A stretch of DNA of 23,835 bases from NCBI GenBank assembly GCA_035519355.1, contig DATIWM010000176.1, positions 1 through 23,835 on the forward strand. The letters are read 5' to 3'. Below are positions 14,481 to 23,835 of this stretch, piece by piece; position 1 is the stretch's first letter, and each line of letters opens with the position of its first letter. Position numbers and translations under genes: made by a program. This DNA is from DAOMFB01 sp035519355 (GTDB lineage: Bacteria > Acidobacteriota > Thermoanaerobaculia > UBA5066). The notes under the pieces were generated by a model, which was given only the letters and a program-made list of their open reading frames with translations, was not told the DNA's origin and ran no database searches.

Positions 14481-15421
14481 CCACACGGACGCCGCCTCCG
14501 GCCCGACTGACCGGGCTCTTCACCGCGCTGATCACGCCGTTCACCGACGCCGGCGACGTGGACGAATTCGGCCTCCGGCGGCTCGTCCGCCGGCAGATCG
14601 AGGGGGGAGTCGCCGGCCTCGTTCCGTGCGGGACGACCGGAGAGGCCGTCACACTCGACCCGGACGAGCACGAGAGGGTCGTGGCGGTCGTGTCCGAGGA
14701 GGCGCGACGCGCCCCGCGGCCCATCCGGGTCATCGCCGGGTGCGGCTCGAACGACACGAAGAAAGCCCAGATGCTCGCCCGGCGGTGCGGCAAGGCCGGC
14801 GCGGACGCGCTTCTCGTCGTCACCCCCTACTACAACAAGCCGACGCCGAAGGGGCTGATCGCGCACTTCAAGGCGGTGGCCGACGCGGGGGAGCTCGCGC
14901 TGGTCCTCTATAACGTGCCGGGGCGGACGGGGGTGAACATGATGCCGGAGACCGTCCTGGCGCTCGCGGAGGACCCGCGCTGCGTCGCGGTCAAGGAGGC
15001 TTCCCTCAGCCTCGATCAGGCCTGCGAGATCCTCCGCTCCCGCCCGCCCGGCTTCTCCGTCCTCGCCGGCGAGGATTCGCTCGCCCTGCCGATGATCGCG
15101 TGCGGCGCCGACGGCCTGATCGCCGTCGTCTCGAACGAGGCTCCGCGGAGCACCGCGGAGCTGATTTCGGCCGCTCTCGCGGGGGACCGCGACCGCGCGG
15201 CGGCCCTGCAGGCGAAGCTCTTTCCGCTCATGCGGGCGAATTTCCGGGAGTCGAACCCGATTCCGGTCAAGTGGGCCCTTGAGCGCCTCGGCGTCTGCGG
15301 CGGGGCGCTCCGGCTTCCGCTCGTCTCCCTGTCGGCGACGCATCACGCCCCGCTGGAAGAGGCGCTCCGGATCGCCGGGCTCCTCGGCGCCGACGGAAAA
15401 CCGGCGGAGGGGGCGCTATGA
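14477..15421 (+). CDS. dapA: 4-hydroxy-tetrahydrodipicolinate synthase
   Basis: A 314-residue class I aldolase-type TIM barrel that condenses pyruvate with aspartate semialdehyde. The Schiff-base lysine is Lys173 in VAVKEAS, the catalytic tyrosine is Tyr145 in LYNVPGRTG, and CGTTGEA provides the carboxylate-binding TTGE segment. YYNKPTPKGL is also family-typical. A Pro-rich N-terminal extension of about ten residues precedes GLFTALITPF. AAAGGA lies 8 bases before the ATG, which overlaps the dapB stop (ATGA). The gene ends in another ATGA overlap with dapD. Since N-acetylneuraminate lyases share the fold, the operon context makes DapA secure. Confidence 0.96.
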   Translation: MTTRTPPPARLTGLFTALITPFTDAGDVDEFGLRRLVRRQIEGGVAGLVPCGTTGEAVTLDPDEHERVVAVVSEEARRAPRPIRVIAGCGSNDTKKAQMLARRCGKAGADALLVVTPYYNKPTPKGLIAHFKAVADAGELALVLYNVPGRTGVNMMPETVLALAEDPRCVAVKEASLSLDQACEILRSRPPGFSVLAGEDSLALPMIACGADGLIAVVSNEAPRSTAELISAALAGDRDRAAALQAKLFPLMRANFRESNPIPVKWALERLGVCGGALRLPLVSLSATHHAPLEEALRIAGLLGADGKPAEGAL

Positions 15422-16185
15422 CGCGGGACGAAGTGCTCGCGCTGCTCGATGCGCTCGAACGGGGCGAGGTCCGGGCGGCGGCGCCGGACGCCTCCGGCCG
15501 CTGGATGCCGAACCGGGCCGTGAAAGAGGGGATCCTCGCCGCCTTCCGCCTGGGAGCCGACGTGGAGCTGATCGCGGGACCGCTCTCGTTTCGGGACCGC
15601 GACACCCTGCCGCCGCGCCGGCCGCTTCCGGCCGGCGTTCGCGTCGTCCCCGGCGGAACCGCGATCCGGCGCGGGGCTTTCGTGGCGAGAGGGGTGGTCG
15701 TCATGCCGCCCGCCTACATCAACGTCGGCGCGTACGTCGACGAGGGATCGATGATCGACAGCCACGCGCTCGTCGGCTCCTGCGCCCAGATCGGGAAGCG
15801 CGTCCACCTCTCCGCGGCGGCGCAGGTCGGAGGCGTTCTCGAGCCGGTCGGCGCCGTGCCGGTCGTCGTCGAGGACGACGTTTTCGTGGGCGGGGGCGTC
15901 GGGATCTACGAAGGGGTCTGCGTGAGGCGGAAGGCCGTCCTCGCGTCGGGCGTGGTCCTGACCGGCTCGACGGCCGTCTTCGATCTCGTGAAGGAGCGCG
16001 AGCTCCGCTCGGCGGCCGGAAGGCCCCTCGAGATTCCCGAGGGTGCGGTGGTCGTCCCCGGCACCCGGCCGGCGCCGGGGGGGTGGGCGAAGGAGCGGGG
16101 CCTCTCGCTCTCGGCTCCGGTCATCGTGAAGTACCGCGACGAGAAGACCGACGCCAAGACGACGCTGGAAAGCGCGCTCCGGTGA
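15418..16185 (+). CDS. dapD: Tetrahydrodipicolinate N-succinyltransferase
   Basis: A 255-residue left-handed beta-helix acyltransferase using succinyl-CoA. The DapD hallmark runs through the middle: PPAYINVGAYVDEGSMIDSH, VGSCAQIGKRVHLS and GGVLEP. An N-terminal helical domain contains RVVPGGTAIRRGAF. It is slightly shorter than E. coli DapD (274). Its presence shows the succinylase route rather than the DapL aminotransferase or dehydrogenase routes; the aminotransferase, desuccinylase (DapE) and epimerase (DapF) are not in this window. It starts in an ATGA overlap with dapA and ends overlapping the decarboxylase GTG. Confidence 0.94.
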   Translation: MTRDEVLALLDALERGEVRAAAPDASGRWMPNRAVKEGILAAFRLGADVELIAGPLSFRDRDTLPPRRPLPAGVRVVPGGTAIRRGAFVARGVVVMPPAYINVGAYVDEGSMIDSHALVGSCAQIGKRVHLSAAAQVGGVLEPVGAVPVVVEDDVFVGGGVGIYEGVCVRRKAVLASGVVLTGSTAVFDLVKERELRSAAGRPLEIPEGAVVVPGTRPAPGGWAKERGLSLSAPVIVKYRDEKTDAKTTLESALR

Positions 16186-17444
16186 ACGACTCCGTCCTCA
16201 AGCGCGCGGCGCGGCGCTTCGGGACACCGTTCTATCTCTACGATTTCGACGTCGTCGAGCGGCAGGCCGTGCGCCTCACGCGCGCCCTCGGCCCGCGCTT
16301 CACGCTGGCCTACGCCGTCAAGGCGAACCCCTCTCTGGCCGTCCTGTCGCTTCTCCGGGAAAGGGGGCTCGGGGCGGACGTCGCTTCCCGGGGCGAGCTC
16401 GCCGCGGTGCGCCGGGCCGGATGTCCCCCGTCCAGGATCTTCTCGACCGGCCCGGCGAAGACGGATGCCGACCTCGAAGCGCTCGTGCGCGCCCGGGTGT
16501 CGATCATTCATGCCGAAGGGGAGTGGGAGCTGGTGACTCTGGAGAGGATCGGGGCGCGGCTGGGCCGGAGCGTTCGCGTCGGCCTCCGGCTGAACCCGCC
16601 GTGGGGGATCGCCGAGAAGCGGGTCATCATCGGAGGCCCTGGCGCCGGGAAATTCGGCTTCGACCTGGGCTCCGCGCAAGGCGTTCTTCGAAGGAGGGAG
16701 CGCTTTCGGCACCTCGAGGTCTGTGGCTTCCAGGTCTTCAACGCCTCGAACGTTCTCGACGCGCGCCTGTTCGTGGAAAACACCGGGCGCGTGCTCTCTC
16801 TGGCGCTCTCGCTTTCGAGGAGATTCTCGGTACCCCTCCGCTCGGTCGATTTCGGCGGCGGATTCGGCGTTCCCTACGCCGACGGCGAGAGGCCGCTGGA
16901 TCTCGAGATCCTCCGAAAGGGTCTGGCGGCGATCGCGCAACGCGTCGACGATGAACCTCTCCTGCGAAAGGCGAGGCTGGTTTTCGAGCCCGGGCGCTTC
17001 CTCGTGGCGGAGGCCGGGACGTACGTGACGCGCGTCCTCGGGACGAAGCGGAGCCGCGGCGTCGACTACGTCCTCGCGGACGGCGGCATCCACCACTTCC
17101 TCCGGCCGGTCCTTTTCGGCACGCCTCATCGTGTGCAGCTGTTGTCGGCGCGCGGCGGCCGGGGCCGCCCCCCCTCTTCCTTTTCGAAGAAAACCCTCGT
17201 CGTCTCCGGCCCCCTCTGCACGTCCCTCGACGTCCTCCATCCTTCCGCCCGCCTCCCGATGCCCTCTCGCGGCGACCTCCTCGCCTTCGAGAACGCGGGG
17301 GCGTACGGCTACACCGAGTCGATGCCGCTCTTCCTGTCGCACGAATGGCCGGCCGAGGTCGGGCTCCGGAAAGGGCGTCTCGCGCTTCTCAGGCGCCCGC
17401 CGAGCGTCGCCGAGCTGCAGGCGCGGCAGAAGGCGCCGTTCTGA
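16182..17444 (+). CDS. lysA: PLP-dependent decarboxylase, probable diaminopimelate decarboxylase
   Basis: A 420-residue fold-III (alanine-racemase-like) decarboxylase. The PLP lysine is Lys47 in AYAVKAN, the phosphate-binding loop is DFGGGFG (223-229), EPGR follows at 269, LRPVLFG matches the substrate-arginine region, the partner-subunit cysteine is Cys346 in GPLCTSLD, and ENAGAYGYT closes the site. Position at the end of the dap operon argues for meso-diaminopimelate to lysine. However, the canonical HIGSQ segment is replaced by FNASN (186-190, in GFQVFNASN), and CTSLD replaces CESxD; these resemble type III decarboxylases of other specificities, so substrate is not certain. The start GTG 16182 overlaps the dapD stop, and the frame upstream of it is a shadow of dapD. 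Confidence 0.82.
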   Translation: MNDSVLKRAARRFGTPFYLYDFDVVERQAVRLTRALGPRFTLAYAVKANPSLAVLSLLRERGLGADVASRGELAAVRRAGCPPSRIFSTGPAKTDADLEALVRARVSIIHAEGEWELVTLERIGARLGRSVRVGLRLNPPWGIAEKRVIIGGPGAGKFGFDLGSAQGVLRRRERFRHLEVCGFQVFNASNVLDARLFVENTGRVLSLALSLSRRFSVPLRSVDFGGGFGVPYADGERPLDLEILRKGLAAIAQRVDDEPLLRKARLVFEPGRFLVAEAGTYVTRVLGTKRSRGVDYVLADGGIHHFLRPVLFGTPHRVQLLSARGGRGRPPSSFSKKTLVVSGPLCTSLDVLHPSARLPMPSRGDLLAFENAGAYGYTESMPLFLSHEWPAEVGLRKGRLALLRRPPSVAELQARQKAPF

Positions 17445-17455
17445 GCGGCGCGACT

Positions 17456-17461
17456 TAGACT
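17456..17461 (+). promoter_or_regulatory. -10 box of the kinase gene (leaderless start)
   Basis: TAGACT, in TANNNT form, ends 9 bases before the ATG at 17471, within the 26-base gap after the decarboxylase stop. No Shine-Dalgarno site and no clear -35 are present. It suggests the kinase is not simply the last gene of the dap operon. Confidence 0.45.
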
Positions 17462-17470
17462 CGCTCCCGC

Positions 17471-20452
17471 ATGCCCCTCCCGTCCGGGTCGAAGCTCGGG
17501 CCTTACGAGATCTCCTCCGTCCTCGGGGCGGGCGGGATGGGCGTCGTCTACCGAGCCCGTGATCCGCGCCTCGGCCGCGACGTCGCCCTCAAGGTGCTGC
17601 CGGACGACGTCGCGCGGGACGCCGAGCGCCTCGAGCGCTTCGAGCACGAGGCGCGCGCCGCCGCGGCCCTGAACCACCCGAACATCGCCGCGGTCTACGA
17701 CGTGGGACGCGAGGGCGCCGTTCGGTACGTGGTCCTCGAGCTCCTCGAGGGCGAGACGCTGAGGGAGCGCCTCCGGCGCGGGCAGCCTGCGCCGCGCGAG
17801 GCGCTCGACGCGGCCGCGCAGGTGGCCCGGGGGCTCTCGGCGGCGCACGCGAAGGGGATCGTCCACCGTGACGTGAAGCCCGAGAACGTCTTCGTGACGC
17901 AGGACGGCCGCATGAAGCTGCTCGACTTCGGCCTCGCGAAGATCCGTGCGTTCGTCGAGACCGAGGCGCCGACCGCGGCCGCGCTCACGCGGCCCGGCGA
18001 GGTCTTCGGGACCATCTCCTACATGTCGCCCGAGCAGCTGCGCGGAGCCGCGAGCGTCGACGCTCGCAGCGACGTCTTCTCCCTCGGCGTCCTGCTCTTC
18101 GAGCTCCTGGCGGGAAGGCGGCCGTTCGACGGCGCGAGCGCAGCCGAGACGGCGTCGCGCATCCTGGCGGCCGAGCCTCTGGACCTCGATCTCGACCCGG
18201 CGAGCGTGCCGAAGGAGACCGGGTCGATCCTCCGTCGTGCGCTCGCCAAGTCGCCCGAGGAGCGCTACGCGGACGCCGCGCCCTTCGCCGCCGCGCTGGA
18301 GTCCGCGCGCGACGAGATCGACTTCCGCTCGCGCCTGGCGCGGGGCGGGGGCTTCCGGCTCCCGCGCGCCACGTGGATCGCAATCGGTGCACTGTTCGCG
18401 GCCGGGGCGGCGGCGGGCGGCCTCCTGTGGTTCCGGCACGTGCGCCGCGCGTGGGCCGAGGCAGCCGTTCCGCGCGCGTCCCGACTCGCGCAGGAGAGAA
18501 AGTGGGCGGAAGCGTTCGAGCTCGCCCGACGGGCAAAGGAGAGCCTGCCGGGCGACCCGGCGCTCGCGAAGCTCCTGCCGGAGGTGACGGACTTCCTGTC
18601 AGTGACGACCGAGCCGCCAGGCGCGCGCGTCACCGTCCGCCGCTACGAACCCGCGCTCGGATCCGACGGAGGGCCGGTGCAAGACCTCGGCACGACCCCG
18701 CTCAAGGACGTCGCCATCCCGCGCGGCGACTACTTCCTGCGCCTCGAGAAGGAGGGCTTCGAAGCCTTCGAGCGGACGATTTCAAGCGCCGTACAGCGGG
18801 TCGTCCCGTTCGCACGCGCGACGCCGATCGACGTCGACTGGGTGCTGCAGAAGGCGGGGACCGTCCCGCCCGGAACGGCCTACGTCCCCGGCGGAACGTA
18901 CAAGCTCGTCGGCTACGGGCAGCCCACCGCGGCGAGCGTCCCGCTGCGCCCGTTCCTGATCGACAAGTACGAGGCGTCGAACCGCGAGTACGCCGAGTTC
19001 GTTTCGGCGGGCGGCTACCGGCGGCCCGAGTTCTGGACGCAGCCGATCCGGGACGAGGACCGGACGCTCTCCTTCGAGGACGCGATGCGCCGCTTCGTCG
19101 ACCGCACGGGTCTGCCCGGCCCGCGCGGCTGGAGCGGCGGAACGTTTCCGGACGGCAAGGCCGACCATCCCGTCGCGGGCGTCTCGTGGTACGAGGCGGA
19201 CGCGTACGCGCGCTTCCGCGGAAAGAGGCTTCCAACGATCTTCCAGTGGGAGAAGGCGGCGCGGGACGGCGCCTTCACCGTGACGGGCGACGTGGTCATG
19301 CCGTGGGGCCTCCAGCAGGGGGCGGACCCGCGCGCGAACTTCGATGGCACCGGAACGGTCCCGGTCCGCCAGGGCCCCTTCGGGATGGGCCCTTACGGGG
19401 TCTTTCACATGGCCGGGAACGTCTCGGAGTGGACGCGCAACGCCGCACCCGGAGGATTCGCGACGGCCGGCGGCGCCTACACGGATCCGCCGTACCTTTT
19501 CGGCGACTACGGCATCTATCCCGGGCTCTCGAGCTTCGAGCGCATCGGCTTCCGCTGTGCCCTCGCGTTACCGGGCACCGCGGGGGAGGAAGGCGAATCG
19601 CCGATCTCGCGCACGGAGCAGGCCCCCGCCTACCCGCGATCGAGCCGTGCGCAGTTCGAGGCGTGGCTGGCGCATTACCGGTACGACCGGACACCGCCGG
19701 AGGGCCAGGTCGAAGAACGAGTCGAGACCCCGGACTGGACGCGCGAGCGCGTGAGCTTCCGGGGGGCCGATGGCGCGCGCCTCCAGGCGTGGCTCTACCT
19801 TCCGAAGAGCGCGCGGGCTCCGTACCAGATCGTGCAGTTCGTCCCGGGCTCCAACGTCTATCGCGGCGAGCCGGTCAGCTCGATCGCGGAGGGCGGCCGG
19901 CTCGCTTCGATCGTGAAGGCCGGCCGCGGCCTGTTCATCGTGGTCCTCCCGGGCTATCCGGGGCGCGAGTGGCCGAAGGGATACCGTCGTCCGGAAGGGA
20001 AGACCGTCGCGTTCCGGCAGCGGGCCGTCGGCGAATCCGTTGACTTGCGGCGCGGCATCGACTACCTCGAGACGCGGAAGGAGGTCGATCTCGCGCGGCT
20101 CGCGTTCATGAATGTCAGCATCAGCTGGCAGGGGATCCTGTTCTCGGCCGTCGAGCCGCGGTACCGCTCGGTCGTCCTTCTCTCGGACGGGATCTATCCG
20201 GAGCAGGCGGGATGGGTCCCCGAGGCGAATCCCGTGAACTTCGCGCCGCACATTCGCGCGCCGAAGCTCATGGTGAACGGCCGCTGGGACGAGGATTTCG
20301 CTTTCAAGACCGAGGCCGAGCCCCTTTACAAGCTCCTCTCGGAGCCGAAACAGCTCGTGCTTTTCGACGGCGGCCACATTCCCCCCGCGGAGGTCATGGT
20401 GCCGGCCGTCAACGCCTGGCTCGACCGGACGCTCGGCCCCGTCGCTCGCTGA
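17471..20452 (+). CDS. Transmembrane Ser/Thr kinase with FGE-like and alpha/beta-hydrolase domains
   Basis: A 993-residue protein. Residues 1-285 are a complete Hanks kinase: Gly loop GAGGMG (19-24), Lys41, HRDVKPEN with Asp134, DFG Asp152, and SYMSPEQ after the activation loop. A transmembrane helix lies at about 300-320, so the rest should be outside the cytoplasm. A PEGA-like beta domain (about 375-440) follows, then a formylglycine-generating-enzyme-like domain (about 463-695: AYVPGGTY, IDKYEASNREY, HPVAGVSWYEADAY, HMAGNVSEWT, GFRCAL). Residues 753-993 are an alpha/beta hydrolase with Ser885 (VSISWQG), Asp940 and His969 as a likely triad. The FGE part lacks the paired active-site cysteines of true FGE, leaving only the one in GFRCA, so it probably binds rather than oxidises. 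Codon choice looks more CGC/GCG-rich than its neighbours by eye. Confidence 0.9.
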   Translation: MPLPSGSKLGPYEISSVLGAGGMGVVYRARDPRLGRDVALKVLPDDVARDAERLERFEHEARAAAALNHPNIAAVYDVGREGAVRYVVLELLEGETLRERLRRGQPAPREALDAAAQVARGLSAAHAKGIVHRDVKPENVFVTQDGRMKLLDFGLAKIRAFVETEAPTAAALTRPGEVFGTISYMSPEQLRGAASVDARSDVFSLGVLLFELLAGRRPFDGASAAETASRILAAEPLDLDLDPASVPKETGSILRRALAKSPEERYADAAPFAAALESARDEIDFRSRLARGGGFRLPRATWIAIGALFAAGAAAGGLLWFRHVRRAWAEAAVPRASRLAQERKWAEAFELARRAKESLPGDPALAKLLPEVTDFLSVTTEPPGARVTVRRYEPALGSDGGPVQDLGTTPLKDVAIPRGDYFLRLEKEGFEAFERTISSAVQRVVPFARATPIDVDWVLQKAGTVPPGTAYVPGGTYKLVGYGQPTAASVPLRPFLIDKYEASNREYAEFVSAGGYRRPEFWTQPIRDEDRTLSFEDAMRRFVDRTGLPGPRGWSGGTFPDGKADHPVAGVSWYEADAYARFRGKRLPTIFQWEKAARDGAFTVTGDVVMPWGLQQGADPRANFDGTGTVPVRQGPFGMGPYGVFHMAGNVSEWTRNAAPGGFATAGGAYTDPPYLFGDYGIYPGLSSFERIGFRCALALPGTAGEEGESPISRTEQAPAYPRSSRAQFEAWLAHYRYDRTPPEGQVEERVETPDWTRERVSFRGADGARLQAWLYLPKSARAPYQIVQFVPGSNVYRGEPVSSIAEGGRLASIVKAGRGLFIVVLPGYPGREWPKGYRRPEGKTVAFRQRAVGESVDLRRGIDYLETRKEVDLARLAFMNVSISWQGILFSAVEPRYRSVVLLSDGIYPEQAGWVPEANPVNFAPHIRAPKLMVNGRWDEDFAFKTEAEPLYKLLSEPKQLVLFDGGHIPPAEVMVPAVNAWLDRTLGPVAR

Positions 20453-20473
20453 GCCGGTCGTCGGGCGGGCCGC

Positions 20474-20479
20474 TAGAAT
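20474..20479 (+). promoter_or_regulatory. -10 box of the acyl-CoA mutase gene (leaderless start)
   Basis: TAGAAT ends 7 bases before the ATG at 20487. It is the closest to consensus of the leaderless-type boxes in the window. No Shine-Dalgarno site lies between it and the ATG, and no -35 is evident. Confidence 0.5.
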
Positions 20480-20486
20480 ACCTGAC

Positions 20487-22193
<1,707 letters not shown>

Positions 22194-22216
22194 ATCCCGG
22201 CGCGGTTCTTGCGCGG

Positions 22217-22222
22217 TATCCT
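22217..22222 (+). promoter_or_regulatory. -10 box of the terminal TPR gene (leaderless start)
   Basis: TATCCT ends 7 bases before the ATG at 22230. The sequence ATCCT-CGAC-AGGAT forms a short inverted repeat running into the start codon. The gap after the mutase stop is only 36 bases, so co-transcription with the mutase is also possible. Confidence 0.4.
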
Positions 22223-22229
22223 CGACAGG

Positions 22230-23835
22230 ATGTCATTCCGGCGCCTCCTTCCCCTCGTTCCCCTCCTTCCCGTCCTGATCCTCGCCGGTCCCGCGGTGGC
22301 GCAGGCGCCTCCGGCGTCGCCCCCGACGTCTTCCCTCACTCCCGCCGAGGCGCGCCGCCGCGACGCGGTGGACTGGTACCTCCGGGGCCGGCTCCATGCC
22401 CAGGAGAGCGAGTTCGAAGCGGCCGTGAAGGCCTTTCGCAAGGCGGTCGAGCTCGACCCGACCGACGGAAGCCTCCGGGGCGAATTCGCCGAGCTCCTCC
22501 GGGATCTCTCCATCCTCGCCGAGGCCGAGAAGGAGGCGAAGAAGGCCGCCGAGCTGTCGCCAAACGACCCCTGGGTGCAGCGGATCCTCGGGCAGGTCCT
22601 GCTGACGAACGCGAGGGACCGCTCCGGGCTCGAGAAGGCCGCCGCCGCCCTGAAGAAGGCGAACGACATTCAGCCCGGCGAGCCGTCCGGCGCGATGGCG
22701 TATGCGCAGGCGCTGCTGCGCCTCGACCGGCCCCAGGAGGCCATACCGGTCCTAGAGCGCGCCCTCGACCGGGGGCGCGGTCCGGCCCTCCCGCTCCTTT
22801 ATGGCGAGGTTCTCGAGAAGAGCGGCCGGTTCGGGGACGCCGAGGAGGTCTTCCAGTCGATCCTCCGGATGGATCCGGAAAACCGCGCGGCCTCCCTCGG
22901 GTTGCTTCGGGTCTACGAGCGGAGCCGGCGGTGGGACAAGGCGATTCCGCTCGTCCAGCATTACCTCAAGGCGCAGCCGACGAACCTCGGGCTGAAGGTC
23001 CAGTACGCGTCGCTCCTCCTCCGCGCCCGGCGCTTCTCTGACGCGAGAAAAACGCTGGACCAGGTGCTCGCGGCCGACCCGGGGAACCGGGAAGCGATCC
23101 GCCTCACCGCGAGCCTCCTGTCGGAGACGCGCGAGACCGACAAGGCGGACGAGCTCCTGCGAAAGCTGGCCGCCCTCGACCCGGACGATCCGGACGTTCC
23201 CTTCCGGCGCGCGGTCAACTTCGTCGAGGCGCGGCGGCTCGGAGAGGCCGAGCAGATCCTGGTCGCTCTCCGCGCCACCCTCGTGAAGAAGGGGGGAAAG
23301 GGGCCGGAGCTTTCGCAGGTCGACGGACAGCTCGGGTACATCGCGTATCTCCGGAAGGACTACGGCGCCGCCGAGTCGTTCCTGACGCCCCATCTCGTGG
23401 ACGAGGAAGGCCTGAACATGCAGGCCTTCAATCTCCTCGTCCAGATCGCCCGCGACCGGGAGCGCCCGGCCGACGGCCTGAAAGTGGCGCGGGAGGCCTC
23501 GGCGAAGAACAACGGGGTTCTCGTCCGCTCCACGCTCGGAGAGTTCCTTCTCCGCTCCGACGCGGAAGCGGATCGGGCCGAGGGGGAGAAGGACCTCGCG
23601 GAACTCGCCCGGGAGAGCCGGGAGGGGGCGCTCGCCGCGGCCGACGCCTGGCAGCGGCTCGATCAGTACGGCCGGGCGGCCGACACGGCCCGCGCCGCCC
23701 TCCAGACGTACCGCGACGACCCGGAGCTTCTCTTCCGCCTCGGGGCCTCGCTCGAACGGGAGAAGAAGACGGCCGAATCGGTGGCCGCGTTCGAGCAGCT
23801 TCTCGCGGTCAAGGCCGATCACGCGGCGGGACTCA
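22230..23835 (+). CDS. Exported TPR-repeat protein (C-terminus beyond right edge)
   Basis: The frame is open from ATG 22230 to the window end (535 codons, no stop). The N-terminus MSFRRLLPLVPLLPVLILAG, then PAVAQAPP, is a classic Sec signal peptide with likely cleavage after AVA at residue 24. From about residue 45 onward there are tandem tetratricopeptide repeats, with clear units such as YLRGRLHAQESEFEAAVKAF, AVELDPTDG, YGEVLEKSGRFGDAEEVF and ILRMDPENRAA. It is therefore a periplasmic or surface scaffold. Similar long secreted TPR proteins assist outer-membrane, polysaccharide or pilus machines, but nothing here fixes the partner. A TATCCT box sits 7 bases before the ATG. Confidence 0.88.
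   Translation, partial: MSFRRLLPLVPLLPVLILAGPAVAQAPPASPPTSSLTPAEARRRDAVDWYLRGRLHAQESEFEAAVKAFRKAVELDPTDGSLRGEFAELLRDLSILAEAEKEAKKAAELSPNDPWVQRILGQVLLTNARDRSGLEKAAAALKKANDIQPGEPSGAMAYAQALLRLDRPQEAIPVLERALDRGRGPALPLLYGEVLEKSGRFGDAEEVFQSILRMDPENRAASLGLLRVYERSRRWDKAIPLVQHYLKAQPTNLGLKVQYASLLLRARRFSDARKTLDQVLAADPGNREAIRLTASLLSETRETDKADELLRKLAALDPDDPDVPFRRAVNFVEARRLGEAEQILVALRATLVKKGGKGPELSQVDGQLGYIAYLRKDYGAAESFLTPHLVDEEGLNMQAFNLLVQIARDRERPADGLKVAREASAKNNGVLVRSTLGEFLLRSDAEADRAEGEKDLAELARESREGALAAADAWQRLDQYGRAADTARAALQTYRDDPELLFRLGASLEREKKTAESVAAFEQLLAVKADHAAGL

Noticed and set aside
15279..16181. An upstream extension of the lysA-like gene giving a 721-residue frame.
   Set aside because: It shadows dapD and the end of dapA and is Arg/Gly-rich nonsense; the decarboxylase domain begins right after GTG 16182.

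Overview
The window is very GC-rich bacterial chromosome with 23 protein genes packed almost wall to wall; the longest stretch without a full-size gene is about 256 bases, and that stretch carries a leader peptide and an attenuator-like structure. No rRNA, tRNA, CRISPR array or insertion sequence was seen. The gene mix (Ycf46-type AAA ATPase, pentapeptide protein, a giant kinase/FGE-like/hydrolase protein, a small single-cluster ferredoxin, a separate acyl-CoA mutase large subunit) and the composition suggest an Acidobacteriota-like or similar deep-branching aerobic heterotroph. That placement is inference only.

Layout. 1-1046 (-) is a pentapeptide-repeat protein running off the left edge, divergent from a Ycf46-like AAA ATPase (1084-2577, +). 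A tight minus-strand cluster follows, in transcription order: c-type cytochrome lipoprotein, LON-N-domain protein, membrane TPR protein, PAP2/Aur1-like membrane phosphatase (5324 down to 2531). A ferredoxin (5353-5586, +) diverges from it. lipA (-), a small unknown gene (+), and a minus-strand operon of E1alpha, E1beta, E2 and lipB come next. This block makes a lipoylated 2-oxoacid dehydrogenase and the lipoyl cofactor for it.

From 11112 on, the plus strand carries the diaminopimelate/lysine operon: leader peptide, asd, lysC, dapB, dapA, dapD and a lysA-like decarboxylase, mostly with 4-base stop/start overlaps. Single genes follow: a 993-residue transmembrane Ser/Thr kinase with FGE-like and alpha/beta-hydrolase domains, an acyl-CoA mutase large subunit with isobutyryl-CoA-mutase-type specificity residues, and a secreted TPR protein cut by the right edge.

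Two observations stand out. (1) A consensus promoter ahead of asd drives a 27-codon leader ORF rich in Lys/Met/Thr codons. It is followed by three mutually exclusive pairings (protector, antiterminator, terminator) ending in an intrinsic terminator 15 bases before asd: a candidate ribosome-mediated attenuator for the aspartate family. (2) Most genes at the head of a transcription unit have a TANNNT -10 box 6-9 bases before the start codon and no Shine-Dalgarno site, so leaderless mRNAs look like the norm here, while internal operon genes use Shine-Dalgarno sites or stop/start overlap.
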